Below, one piece after another: positions 1 to 11,950 of a DNA stretch of 64,000 bases. Source of the DNA: Lasiodiplodia sp. COLG20. Lineage: Eukaryota > Ascomycota > Dothideomycetes > Botryosphaeriales > Botryosphaeriaceae. Numbering within the stretch: position 1 is the first letter of the stretch; each line of letters starts with the position of its first letter. Made by a program: the position numbers and the translations under genes. Location of the stretch: the NCBI GenBank assembly GCA_009801085.1, contig VNWV01000001.1:7130001-7194000 (forward strand), read 5' to 3'. The notes beneath the pieces were generated by a model. That model saw only the letters and a list, made by a program, of their open reading frames with translations. It was not told the origin of the DNA and did not search any database.

Positions 1-2558
1 CTCCCGCTCCTCCTTGCTCCTCCAGCTCCTTCAGTTCCTTCAGTTCCTGCAGCCCCTGCCGCTCATCACCCACCGCCAGCGCTACTACCAGCAATACATT
101 CAGTATACTTTCTTTTGGAAATAAAGCACCGAGTACGAAAGTACGAAGACACGGACAAACGAACGAAATTATGATAAGTGGTTGCCGCTATACGCTCGTG
201 TCGAAATTTTACGAACCGCGTAAATTTCGACTTACCTTTCAAATGCCATCACCACCTATAGAGCGAGAGCTTTAACGTGTAAAGACGCTTTGGCCAGGTT
301 AAAAGGGTCTTTAAAAAGGAGTATTGCTAATTTTAACTCGCGGCACTGACAGTGCGGGTGGCGCCTGAGGAGCTGGAGGATCTGGAGCTGTGGTCGCAAA
401 TCGAATTGCTATTACCCGTGCCTTCGAATTGCCCGTGCCTCCAGCATCGCTTGCGTTTACCAGCAAACCTTAACCCTAATGCGTGGAAATTCGCTCATGT
501 TTGCTCACCGGTTGATAGCCTTGCTCTCCTATATCGTATTAGAAGGCGGAGTAATGCGTCATCGATGGGTTGATCTTTCGACGACGACTGCATCAATTCG
601 GACTGTAGCAAGGTATACTCTTAGTTTGAATTCATCAAGAGCATCCTCGTCGAAGGCTTACTCGTTGTTGCACTGCATCGTCCAACGGACTCGTTCTACC
701 ATTGAGCAGTCCCTTGCCACACAACACCATCTAATGCTTGCCATCGAATGAATTCCAGGGGCTCCTTACCCGGATGATCCTGACTGCTTTAAGCGACGAC
801 GGTGACACGAGGAATGCGGTCAGGGTCCATCTGTCGGTGAATATTGAGATCCTTCGGCTGTGCTAGGATCACGGCCTTGTCCATCAACCACCACATGCGT
901 AAGGTTCGCAAAAGATTCTTGGCAAACGCGGTCGATGCTATCATCGTTTCTTAATTGAATGATGCGGAATCGAAAGATATAGGGAGGTCTCTCGTCTAGC
1001 TTCTAGATGTAGACAATGGGATACTTTCCACCGTATTCATCATCACCGTTGCTGCTGTCGAGGCATTTCGGGCGGCTGAGGTAGATTTTTCTTTTTAACC
1101 AATGGCACTCCTTTGCATGAAAGTCGGTTTTGCGTAGAGTATTCATGGGATAGGTTTCTGAATCCACAATGGTTGTCCGTAGGGTTGAGCCCTAAGGTTC
1201 TCCTAATTTCCTAGTCATGGGGTACGTACCCCCATGTCAATGATCGACACGCTCGGCGCCGATCGAGATCTCGAAGGCGAGTTGGCAGAGCTCTGGGTCT
1301 GTTGCATGAATACGGCTGCCGGCATTAGGCCGGTCGCGAAAGCGGGGTTACCATTTGGAGAGGCCTAAGAAATCTTCTATAACCTGAAAAATTCCCACTT
1401 TCGCTTTTACCAGCAAGAAGTTCGCACCTCGGATTGGCTTATTGGATGAGCAAGACTACCCAGCAGATACACAGAAGACCCACGAGGGAATTGGGCTACT
1501 ACTCAAGAATACATCCCAAGCGCAGCTGGAATGGCTCCACAGTCATGTTGCTCAAGATTATTTGTTGCGGACGAGAGTATGCGGGAGGTTGCTGACGCCA
1601 AGAGCACGGAACTACTCTCAGGCTCTTGTGTTCGGTCTCTCCTATAGTCTCCTGGATCACCCTCTTTTCTTTGGTGAGGTTGAAAGCGCCGATTCTTCCA
1701 TGGTACATGGGGTAAAGGAAGTACCACTTTCCTGGTAATGTGCACTCAATTCGGGAGCTGCTTGCGAAGTACGAACATGATCAGCAGGGCGCATGTTCTC
1801 TACTTGCTTTCATCCATGTATAATGGGCGTTGCAAGTTTTGCAACGTCAACCCATCGATTCTTCGTCTCGCTGGCATTCTTGGCTAAACCTCGGTGCTGA
1901 CGATGCTCCTCGTCCGTACCACAGACATTCCCGAGGATATCTGGAAGAAATCCATTGTCGACCTGCCCGTTGTTGACCTCATAACAGATAAAAGTGACGG
2001 TGAGCTGTTGGCAGGCGATGACGACGGTCTGGTGTTCGCGCAAAAGCCCGAAGAAAAAGCAATCGCAACTGCGGTCAGACCTATGAACCCTACCAAAACC
2101 TGGACTGTCCATCAAAGCATGTGCACGCTGCTGGGAAATGGACAACATGGCGGGATGGTGATGATTGCCTATTCATATGGGGGTATAGGGCTCCGATATT
2201 CTGCGGCTGGTTTTTACGCGGAACATGGAGGGGAGGTAAACATTGCAAGGGCTGCGGGTCAGCTACTCACGGCTTATGGGAGAGCTCGGGGATCAGATCA
2301 GGGTATCGTCATCTCTTGATGTTTTTTTAGTGGGGCACATGCTGCAAATTGAGATTGGCTGTCGAACCAATACTGCATCTGCAATGTCCTGTCACAGCTG
2401 TGACTTGAGCAAGGCTGCATGCAAGACGCACGCCGACAAACTTGGATGACAAGCCCTATGCGCTGTTGCCTACACCTCTCGTATCAGAAAAAGCGAGACA
2501 CATCGTGCGGGGCTCAAAATGACACACCTGGGCCCCGAACCACAAAACACGCACCTCC
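1..2558. other. Left-edge region with no convincing gene
   Basis: No open frame in this stretch gives a protein I recognise. The longest candidates are 98 codons at 1442-1738 and 141 codons at 1894-2319, both on the + strand. They lie in different frames, have stops around them, show no domain motif, and I could not join them by credible splice sites. The first 60 bases are a CTCC/CAGTTCCTT-rich imperfect repeat. An inverted repeat lies at 200-231. The stretch may hold decayed gene or transposon remains, but that is inference only. Confidence 0.5.
200..231. repeat. Short imperfect inverted repeat
   Basis: The left arm GTCGAAATTTTACG (200-213) and the right arm CGTAAATTTCGAC (219-231) are reverse complements apart from one extra T in the left arm. 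The spacer is the 5 bases AACCG. The repeat could form a hairpin or be a symmetrical binding site. It is not next to a recognised gene start, so no role can be assigned. Confidence 0.6.
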
Positions 2559-4690
2559 ATGGATCCACTTACTCAGTCTGAACTGGGGTCCGTCTGGGCG
2601 ACCGTGAGTCGACGAGATTTTGAGGGAAACGTCGATGTGCTTTCCGACAAGAAAGTAGTTCTAAGACCTATCGACTATACCGGTGATGACCAGACGGCCA
2701 ACGGAGACGCACACGGCCCATTACCTATTGACATAGAACGCAAATTGGCGGATTACTTCGCATACATTTCGGCATACGATGTTGGGGTTCATCCCGTGAC
2801 GGCTGCAGCAATCGAGTACTCACCCGAGCGTCCAGGGATCACGGTGCGGCTTGCCGCAAATAACGGTGTTGAAGATCATGTCCGAAAGAACATAACTGAT
2901 ATTCTGGTTGCACTCAAAGAGTGTACCAACAGAGGTCAGCCAAGAAATTGCTGGACGAAGTGATCCGAAACTGACCCACTCTAGCCTCGCGTCGTAGGCA
3001 ATGTGAAGAGACCATTTTCGATATCGTCGTTCGGCTCAACCGGAACAAGATATACTCACGGCTCGGGTCGGAACATTTTCGCAAGCCAAGGCCTGAATAC
3101 CCTCCAGACCACAGTTCGCGTTTAAGCGACGGTCTAAAGAGGTTACTAAGGAAGCAAACTCGCATACATCAGCATGATTTGACGGTGCTGGCAGGCGAAG
3201 TCGAGGAGTTCGACAATGCTTTCAAGGTACTAGAAATGTCCGAGGATCCAGAATTAGTGGAAGCGATCAAGAAAACTGTTAAGAAGGCGTGGTCAATTGC
3301 AGGGAAGGATAATGCCAATTTCCATCGCCGGCTCGAAAAACTAGGATTCACGGAAGACGAACTGCTTAGAAAAAAGGAGATTCGGGGGCTGGACAAGACT
3401 GCAAACTATTGGAGAATATGTCGGGATTTGGTCAATATACGTATGGCCCCAAATTACCGTCATTTGTTCGACAACCCGCAGCTAGAGGCGATCCACCATT
3501 ACAAACCTGTTCCCAGTCAACGACCTCCACCAAACAACAGGTTCGTCCATGCGGAGATCCAGTTGCTTGTCTATTATGAGACCAGTGGTGCAAAAACATC
3601 CCCGCGAATAATAGGAGCATCGAAAGAAGCATGCTTTTTGTGTGATTCTTTCATCAAAGCGCACAATCGTTTCTCTGTCTCAAAAGCCCATCGGAAAGTT
3701 GAGAAACAATGGACTGTGCCTGAGAGACGAGAGTACAACGCCGAAAGTCTAGAGAGGATGCAAAGGGCCATAAAAGCTGTAAACGGCGAGGTGCTTACCC
3801 AAACAGCAATTGCACAAAGGGGGCAACCATGGGCTCAAAGCTCGATCAATGTGAATAGTCTTGCAGAGATATCGCCTCCAGTATCTATTGTAACTTCAGT
3901 TCCGACGGAGAAGTCAAGTACGATGTCCATTCAAGAGCCGGCGAGGAGGAGGAGCACCTCAACAGTGAGGCCCAACAAGATGCAAGAAGGCCTGACGAAG
4001 AACGGGTTAATTCCATCGAAAAGCTCATCTTCATCAAGAAGCTCTTCAGCGTCAACGATCAAGCCAGAGAAAGACGGATCCAGTGGCTCTGCAGAACAGG
4101 CGATCGCACATCAAGAGACGATAACGGAGAATATGCTTACAGCATCCGGCTCTACACAAGCAACCGCGAAGCAATCAGAAAGTGCACAGACGAACGATAG
4201 CGGTTCGGGTACGGCAATTCAGCAGACGAATGAGACAAGCCGGCAATTTCCGCAGAGAGGTGCTGATGCGGATGCGACCGGAACAAACCCATCAGTTCAG
4301 CCGCGTCCGGGGCCAGTCGAGGCAAATGGAGATGAGCACGGCCAGAACGGGCGGCAACACAGCCGATTGTCGGCTAGGGAGCGGCACGAAATTGCACGGC
4401 GGAATGCTTCTCCAGTCCGATTGGGAGCGCTCGAGTTGTTCGAAGATTTGGAACAATTTTCGGATTGCGATAAGGCGAGCATCAGCCTCGTTTCTTTCAG
4501 CGATTCCCCGTCCAAAGAAGCCGACTGGGTGGTTGATGCCCGAAGCCTGGCGGTAGACGAAGAGACGGTGATCGGAAAAGCAAGCGGAGCGGATGGCGGG
4601 GACCTAACAGTGCGGCTTCAGGTAGAGGGTTACGAGGATGCCATGCTTATGTGCTGCTGGCTTGCGTCGGAAATTGAAGGGCATGGCTAG
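2559..4690 (+). CDS. OTT_1508-like deaminase-family protein
   Basis: Two exons, 2559-2934 and 2985-4690, give 693 aa. The 50-bp intron starts GTCAGC and ends CTGACCCACTCTAG. The core of the second exon carries HAEIQLL followed about 30 residues later by SKEACFLCDSFI. This is the His-Ala-Glu plus Cys-x-x-Cys zinc and catalytic pattern of the OTT_1508-like branch of the nucleotide/nucleic-acid deaminase fold, which is widespread and uncharacterised in filamentous fungi. The N-terminal half is helical and charged. After about residue 340 the protein is Ser/Thr/Gln-rich and probably disordered, with an acidic C-terminus. All deaminase residues I can identify are present, so the gene looks intact. 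The substrate is unknown; a role in conflict or self-recognition is inferred from the superfamily and from the NACHT and HET genes nearby. The start codon has a CCATGG context. Confidence 0.82.
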
Positions 4691-6208
4691 TCACGGGGGT
4701 AGTTGGAGAGCCGGCTGACAGCGATTGTCGAGGCTCAACGGCGGGCGATGAATGGCGTTGAGGCTTAGGTCCATATTTGTATAGAGTCGGGCTGGATTGG
4801 AGGTTAGGTTTGTTGAGGTGGAGTGAGATAGGGCGGGCCATGCCGCCCTTGCAGGCGGGCGATAAGCTTGATGAAGTGAAGAGTGCGCGATTTGTTCCGA
4901 GGGGACGGCGTGCAACGTGCGCTGGGTACGAGTGAATACCGTGTGGTGCAGCCGGGGAGCGAAATTCCGAGCTTGTTGCGGCGCGGAGCGAGGTATGGGT
5001 GAAGATTTGGGTGATGGAGGCAGCGCCAGTCCCGCGCGCTCCAGCCGGCCAGCGGAAGGGGACCAGCGACGCTCCCGACAGCCGCCCGCCTTGGCCTGTG
5101 CACGTGGCGCCCGCTGCGGTCGATGGCGCTGGGCGAGCAGCGATTCTGGCCCAATGCATTCTGTCGAGCGCAATCGCGCCACGCTGCTGCAGCTCGTTCA
5201 TATGGGTTTTCTACGACCTCAATGTTGGGCGCTGGTGATACGTTTCACGTGTGATGGAGCGCTGGGGGATGCGCGCAGGGCGGCGCTGGCCAATCACAAG
5301 CGGGGCTTAGTTAGCGGGGAGGGGAGCTCTGGCATGACGTACCGCAACACACCTCCTCCCACAACGGCTGAAGCTTCCCGTCAGGAGCGTGCCACCCCGA
5401 CCAGCCGACAACAAAGACGCGGGAATTTCAGGAGCAATGCCTCGCCGGACCGAGGATGCGCGTATGGGCTATGCGTAGCCCTAGCGACGCCCACCACCTG
5501 TCATTGGTCTATTGACGTGACCGATCAAGCTTCCTGCTGTTACGTCGACCCAGCAGCGCTGCTTCCCCGCATTCTTGGGAGCCTTGCAACCACCTGTCAA
5601 GCGGAGAAGGAGGGGGCTGCACAGCCTGCACTCTTCCGTCCGTCCTGCTCTGCCCCTCTCCCAGCTCCCTCAAAGAACCAACAAGTACCTTTGAAGCTTG
5701 CGCGCCTTTCACCACGCCAGAATTACCGACTGCTGTTTATCCTCAACGCGTCGAGCCCGCTTAGCAGCGTTCTGAAGCGGCCTTGGCACTGCACGCCTTC
5801 ACTGGTACGCTCTCTCCAGCTCTGATCCACCATCTCTCCTGCACTCCGCGGGTGTATTCGGAGCTCCCAATCTCTGTCGCAATAGCACTGCCTGATTAGT
5901 CGTCTGCATCGCGCGGCGCTATCCGACATGGGCGAAGCTCTTAAATCCCAACACTGTCCCTGCGCCCACACATGCCTGCTTACCCAAGCTCAACCCACGC
6001 TACCAGAGTGTACCTACTTCAGCTGCCGTGCTGATCGCCCCTAGCAGCCACTCCTCCCGTCCGAGCACTTCGGTAAACCCTCAACAGCATATCTTACCTC
6101 CGACTACCTCGCTTCTATCTCACTTCTCCCCGGCTCATCTTCCAGCCCGTCCGCCAGCTATTTCTACCGGCTCTTCTTTCACCCACCCCTCAACCTTCCT
6201 CGCCCACC
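4691..6208 (+). promoter_or_regulatory. Intergenic region and CT-rich leader upstream of the carrier gene
   Basis: This GC-rich gap separates the deaminase stop from the carrier ATG. The last roughly 200 bases are pyrimidine-rich (repeated CTCC, CTTC and CCAC), as is typical of 5' leaders of well-expressed ascomycete genes. A 302-codon frame at 4917-5825 is open, but its composition is Arg/Ser/Ala/Cys-rich and matches no family, so I treat it as chance. No other gene is seen. Confidence 0.45.
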
Positions 6209-7385
6209 ATGTCCTCCAGCACATCTCTGCTCGAAGCTGCCAAGCGCCAGACCTCTGCCGCCATGAACAGCGCAAAAGAAGCTGCCTCCGAAGGCTCCGC
6301 CGCCATGAAGAACGCCGCCGAGAACCCCTCCAAGGCCACCACCGACTTCCTCCACACTCCTGCCATGCGCGCAGCTCTGCCCTTCATCAATGGCGGTCTT
6401 GCCGGCATGACTGCCACCACAGTCATCCAGCCAGTCGACATGATCAAGGTCCGCTTGCAGCTGGCAGGTGAGGGTGTGAAGACGGGTCCCAAGCCTACTC
6501 CCCTCTCAGTCACCAGAGATGTGATAGCAGCAGGCAAGGTGCTCGACCTCTACACTGGCCTGTCCGCAGGTCTCCTCCGCCAAGCCGTCTACACCACCGC
6601 CCGCCTCGGCTTCTTCGATACCTTCATGAAGACCCTGACAAAACGGTCGGAGGCGCAAGGCACCAAGGTCGGCTTCACCGAGCGCGCTGGCGCCGGTCTG
6701 ACCGCCGGTGGTCTGGCAGCCATGGTGGGCAACCCCGCCGACCTGGCACTCATCCGCATGCAAAGCGACGGGCTCAAGCCGCCGGCGGAGCGCGCCAACT
6801 ACAGGTCCGTCATCGACGCCCTGGCCCGCATCTCCAAGAACGAGGGCGTGACGGCGCTGTGGTCCGGCTGCCTCCCGACGGTGGTGCGCGCCATGGCGCT
6901 CAACTTCGGCCAGCTCGCCTTCTTCTCCGAGGCCAAGAACCAGCTCAAGGACACGAGCTTGTCGTCGCGCTCGCAGACGCTGACGGCCTCGGCCATCGCC
7001 GGCTTCTTCGCCTCCTTCTTCAGCTTGCCCTTCGACTTCGTCAAGACGCGCTTGCAGAAGCAGACCAGGAGGCCTGACGGCACTCTGCCTTACCGCGGCA
7101 TGGCTGATTGCTTCAAGAAGGTCGCGCGCGACGAGGGCCTCCTGAGGTTCTACCGCGGCTTCGGTACCTACTATGTGCGCATTGCGCCTCACGCGTAAGT
7201 CTCCTTTCTTTTTTTTTTTTTTTTTCTCAGTTCGCCCCTTTGATGTTGTGTCCGCATTTGATGTGCGGACTCCCTTTTCGGTAATTCGGTAAACGGACTT
7301 GGCGGGCTGACGGAATCGTTCCGATGTGCACAACAGGATGGTGACGCTGATCGTGGCCGACTACCTCGGTTTCATCACGAAGTAA
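6209..7385 (+). CDS. Mitochondrial 2-oxoglutarate/malate-type carrier (SLC25 family)
   Basis: Exons 6209-7194 and 7337-7385 give 344 aa. The intron starts GTAAGT, carries a run of about 19 T near its 5' end, and ends AACAG. The spliced end reads IAPHAMVTLIVADYLGFITK. Three repeats of about 100 residues each carry the carrier signature: QPVDMIKVRLQ (first), NPADLALIRMQ (second, the variant PxDLALIRMQ typical of oxoglutarate carriers) and LPFDFVKTRLQKQ (third). The protein should sit in the inner mitochondrial membrane and exchange dicarboxylates such as 2-oxoglutarate and malate. The first about 55 residues (Ala/Ser/Lys-rich, before TPAMRAALPFINGG) form an extension longer than in animal homologues. 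The dicarboxylate carrier is the main alternative; the second-repeat motif favours oxoglutarate/malate. Confidence 0.9.
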
Positions 7386-9125
7386 AAGGCGGCCGGCAAC
7401 GGGAGAGAGCGGCGTGCGTGCGTGCGTGCGGCGGTGACAGATGGCAGCGGTGACGGGGGCGCGACGGAGTGCAGTGTGGCTTGCCGGCCCCACGGTAATG
7501 GCGCGCGAGCTTATGCCAACAACTCCGAGCCCCGTTGGGGGTTGGGTTTTGTCTCGGCTTTTCGGTTCATGGACGGCGCATGGACGAATTGCTTAACGGA
7601 CGGACTGGGAGAATGGTGACGTTTCCGAGGTGATGACTACATGATGGCATCGTTTGCTTGTAAAACGGCCCGAGTCGACCTCGGGCGGGCGAGGGGAGGA
7701 TAGGGGACGACAGGTACGTGGGGGTTGGGGGAACGTAGGATAGTTGATGACGGAGGGATGACGGTGTTGCATCGACTTTGGATGGTTGCTCCGTAGAGCG
7801 TTGTCCCATTTTTTTATGTTCATTGTTTGGTTGTTTGGATTGGTTTTTTTTTTTTTTTTTGTTCCCGTGTATAAGGCAGTACGATCGACAACCCCCTTGC
7901 GAATCATTGAGCGTCCATTGCTTTTTTGCCCTTTTGCGGTCTGGTTTGGGAAGAACGTTTCCGAGAGAAGATATGCAACTATGTTTAATTGGTTAAAGCA
8001 CAAAACCCCCCTTCATGAATCAGTGGTATCGTGGATCTTCTGTTGGACATACCTACTACATACACTGTTGCTCTCGCCACATCCCCCTCCAGCAAATGCT
8101 ATTTTCCCTTTCTGATCCGTGCTTCGACCGTGTTTCCTTTTTTTCCCTTCTCCTTATCGCATCTACGCATTCCACTCATCGCTCCGTGCCCGCGATGTAG
8201 CATCCTCGGCCCGATCTACTACGTCACGTGAGTTGGTACTTCAGGACCGGTTTGCCTTTCGTAGCAATACGCAAGGAGTAGGTGCCAAGGCATGCGCGGC
8301 AACGACTTTGTGTTCCCCTCCTTGGTTTGGTTCTCGGGCCTTTCGTGCTAACCCCTGGACGGGTAGAGAGGTAGCCGCGCTTCATCTTTCTGCCGGGGCC
8401 ACCACGACAGTCGTCCACGCACGCACTTTCCTTTTCGAGATGGCTTTCAGGTCAACAAAATCGCAGTGGCTTGCGGGTGATTTTTGTCGCGGACGCATAA
8501 TAGTTGAAGAGGGCTGTTGAGGCGGGGGGGCTGGATTGCTGGTGGCTTTTTTTTTTTTGTGGTGGCTTTTTCCGGACTGGGAACGACTTCAGATCCCGAG
8601 GGAATGGTCAACGCCTTTGATAAGGAGGGGCGCGTGATGCGGTTTGATGCGCCTCTGTTGATTGTTCCTAGCTTTCCCCCTTTCCCCTTTGGTGGCGCGG
8701 ATCGTGAGTTGCTCGTGCTACACTGCTATCGAGGAGTTGCGAGTATATTGCCAAGGTATGACTCGCGCCCTTCTTTCTGTTCCCCTCCCTTCTTGCTAGG
8801 AGAAAAGTCATGGTGGAGAGGGGTCACAATGAGTAGCCGAGGCACTCTTGGCATACAGATCCCATAGCGTAGGCTGGTTGTTTGCTGCCGCCGCTGGCTT
8901 GTGAGAGATCGGTCAGCGAGTGCCATAATCACTTGCAAGTACCTCACAGTCAAACAAGGGCAAAGAGATAATTTAACGTGCATTTTGCAGCCATTGATAC
9001 AGATATACAAGTCAGACTATACTACCATCACATATTTTTCCATCCGCCCAGTCATAAATATTTACATCGTGAAAAAAAAAAAACAATCAATCATCACCCA
9101 TCATTAAACCCCTCTCCTCCCCTCA
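7386..9125. other. Gap between the convergent carrier and S41 peptidase genes
   Basis: This holds the 3' regions of two convergent genes. I saw a TGCG microsatellite near 7416-7430, poly-T runs near 7843-7860 and 8548-8558, and an A run near 9071. Short overlapping open frames on both strands carry no domain motif. Nothing supports a gene. Confidence 0.5.
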
Positions 9126-11950
9126 TCATTTCGGACACGCCAACGCCTTCACCGCACTCGATCCCTTCACAGGCGTAATCTTGGGCTTGCAGTAACCCCT
9201 ACCCACATTCCTGTTAAACTCCTTCGCCAAACTGCCCCCCGTCGACCCGCTGTTGCTCGTCGACGTGACGCGGTTGTTGCGGCCGGAATCAAGCCCGGTG
9301 CAACCCGTCCCGCTGGCGCTGCAGTCGGCGCCCCGATTGACGCTCGAGCAGCGCGTCATGCACACGTTGCGCTTGACGGGCGTCTTCGCGCCGGGGCACT
9401 GGATCTGGATCTCCTCGCAGGTGCCCGTCAGGCCGGCCGGGCACTTGCCGGCGGAAGTGCACAGCTGGAGCGTGGTGCTGGAGACGGCGGCGGTGCCGGC
9501 GGTGAGCTCGCGGTTGCCTGCGTCCTCGCCATCGTCCTCGTCGGCGGACGAGATGACGTAGTCGGCCGTGTTGGACAGGAAGTCGTCGTTGATAGTCGGG
9601 ACGGAGATGTTGAGCGGGGGCGGCGGCTGGGCGGTCGAGACGGAGCTGGTCGACGAGTATCCCGTCGAATTCGCGACGCAGCTGCCGCCCGACACGTCGT
9701 CCCAGGTCGCGGCAGCCGCGTCGAGCCAGAGGCGCGTCATGTTCCACACGTTGTCGAGCGTGTAGTACATGCGGCAGTTGGCGGCCTCGTACTTGAACTG
9801 CAGCGGCGTCGTGTCGTTCTCGCGGATCTGGTCGCGCAGGTTGAAGCCCGCGTACGACACCCACATGCCGCTGTCGCGCTCGCGCAGCGGGCGCAGGTTG
9901 CCGTAGGCGGATTCGTTGCCCGCGTTGTCGTTCAGGTCCATGCGCCCGTTGACCCAGTCGATGTCGATGTCGATGTCGTTGGCCGTGTACTCGAGCGCGC
10001 CGCGCGAGCCGCTGGCGGTTTGCATGGGGCCCGCGCCGGGGCGGCCGCCGACGGCGAGGGTGCGCACGCCGTATTGCTGCGTCATGAGTTCGACGAAGAG
10101 GGCGCAGGTCGAGGAGCAGGTGCCGTCGGTGAGGAGGAGGATTTGGTCGGGCCGCCAGGGTGCGCTGCCCCACTGCTCCGGGTTGAGGAACCAGCCGTTG
10201 AAGGCCGTGTCGGCGAAGACCGGGCTGGACAGGTTGTACTGCTCCGTCAGCGAGAAGTCGTCGTCGTTGTAGTGGCGCGGCCCGTAGAAGGCCGACCACG
10301 ACGTGAAGTTGAGCCCCGTGTCGGCGTCCAGCCGGTCCGTCACCACCCACTCGTCCGACGCCAGGCTGTCGTACCAGTCGTCGTAGTCGTCCGTGCCCGG
10401 CTGCAGCGAGCTCCAGAAGTCCGTCGTGAAGCTGCCGAGGGAGTTGGCCAGGTCGAACGACCGGCGGCGGCTGCCGTGGAAGGGCGTGGTTTGCGGGAAG
10501 AACCAGGCGAAGGTGATGAAGGCGAGGAGAGTGAGGCCGCCCGAGTTCTGCTGCAGGTCGATCACGCAGCGAGTGAGGTTGCGCTCCGTGGCGTTGTTGA
10601 CGAAGTGGCCCACCGTCTCGTCGAAGAGCCCGATGTTGTCATCGTACTGGTCGAAGCTGGGGATGCTGAGAACCGCCGTCGAGGACTCGTTGAAGAAGTA
10701 GCCCGTCAGAACGCCGCCGCTCTCGATGGACAGGTTGGGCTGGACGATGTCGGGGTTGTCGGGGTATGCTCCATAGCTGTCGTAATTCCAGTTTCCGGAC
10801 GTGTCGTCGGAAGAGGTATCGTCTGAAGTTGTATCATCCGAAGAAGTGTCATCCGAAGTGGAATCGTCCGAACTATCATCAGAGGTGGAGTCGTCGGTAG
10901 AATTCGAGTTCGCGGCGGCGTCGAGCGCGTCGTAGTAAGCCTGGGGATACTGCCTCAGGACGAAGTAGTTGTAGAAATCACCACCCGTGGTCAATGGGCC
11001 GGTATCGTATGGGTTGTTGTAAATAGCAATCCAGTTGGTAGAGATGGTGCTGCCATTTTTGAACTTGAACTCAAGCTCGTCACCAGGGTAGAATGTTGCG
11101 CCACCGCTGAAGACGTTCAGTGCACCCTGGATATCCTGAGCAGGGCTGGAGAACAGCTGGTTCCAGTCGGCATGAGGCTCAAGCGTTCCCTGCGAATTGA
11201 GGGCAGCGAACTCAGTCAGAACCTCGATCACGTCACGCCCGTTGATGGCGGCAACTGCGCTTGGCTCGGGGCCCCCGAAGGTGCGCTCCCACACGTCATC
11301 TAGTTATTGGTTAGACTAAGCCCCATGCTGATTGGCCGAAAACTTACCCCAAAGATAGATTTCCGGGTCCTGCTTTCCATCAACCGAGGCGGAGGTGATG
11401 TAGTAAGGGCTGGCGAAGGAAAAGGCTGAGAGCACTCCCGAGTTGAGATCGACGTGCATGTCGTGCATCGAGTAAACCAGAGCCTGCATCTCCGCCTCGA
11501 AAGCATATTGGTTTTTGTACTTTCCGTTGTCGATGTTGTCCTGGATTTGCTGCAGTCCTGCGACAACATCGATAGCCGGCTGCTGGTAGCCTTCCGGCGG
11601 GTTCTTCAGGTACGCTAATGTGCTCTGAAACTGCATCGTGGTGTTGTAGTACTCGATGAACCGGCTGGCAACTGCGGCATTGAAGGGAACACTCGTCAAG
11701 CACCGGATCGCATCGCGGGCGTAGAAAATGTATTGGCCCTCTGCAGTTGACATTAGCTTGAGCATGACAGTCCTAGTGTGGTTCCGAGCTTACCATTTGC
11801 GGCACTAACGATTCTGCCACACATGTCCCACGGAGCATCTGATGCATCCTCGTTTGTTTGGATTTCCACCGGAGCAGGGCGAGGGGTCGGCTTCGCCAGA
11901 GCACCGAGGGAGAGGCACGACAGGGCCGCGACAGATGCGAATGACCTCAT
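9126..11950 (-). CDS. Secreted S41-family serine peptidase with Ser/Asp repeat insert
   Basis: Three exons on the minus strand, 11950-11794, 11740-11348 and 11299-9126, give 907 aa. The introns are 53 and 48 bp with GTAAGC and GTAAGT donors. A signal peptide (MRSFASVAALSCLSLGALA) is followed by KPTPRPAP. The core has the S41 features VIDLQQNSGG and LLLTDGTCSSTCALFVELM, with the nucleophile Ser near residue 578, followed by a VGGRPG segment. An acidic low-complexity insert of (T)SDDTSSDD units lies at roughly residues 315-352. The last about 150 residues are Cys-rich with several CxxxxC spacings, probably a disulfide-bonded extracellular tail. S41 homologues of this fungal type are secreted or wall-associated; the substrate is unknown. 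The frame is intact. It diverges from the NACHT gene. Confidence 0.83.
10800..10912 (-). repeat. Coding repeat of Ser/Thr/Asp codons in the S41 peptidase
   Basis: On the minus strand this segment repeats GATGATACTTC- and GACGATTCCAC-like units. It encodes about 38 residues made almost only of Ser, Asp and Thr. Unit length varies and the codons are partly diverged, which fits slippage followed by drift. It lies between the N-terminal domain and the catalytic core and is probably a flexible, possibly O-glycosylated linker. Confidence 0.7.

Noticed and set aside
1442..2319. A decayed NTPase or oxidoreductase gene at the left end
   Set aside because: I tried to match the two frames to NACHT, HET and oxidase families, but no motif held up beyond chance.
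4917..5825. 302-codon open frame on the + strand
   Set aside because: Arg/Ser/Cys/Ala-rich, no domain or start context. Frames on the other strand are equally open, and it fits the GC-rich promoter of the carrier gene.
6506..7333. 275-codon frame antisense to the carrier gene
   Set aside because: It mirrors the codon bias of a certain SLC25 gene and has no family features.
9289..10826. 353- and 268-codon frames overlapping the S41 peptidase in other frames
   Set aside because: Arg- or Glu/Val-rich shadows caused by the GC-rich third positions of the real gene.
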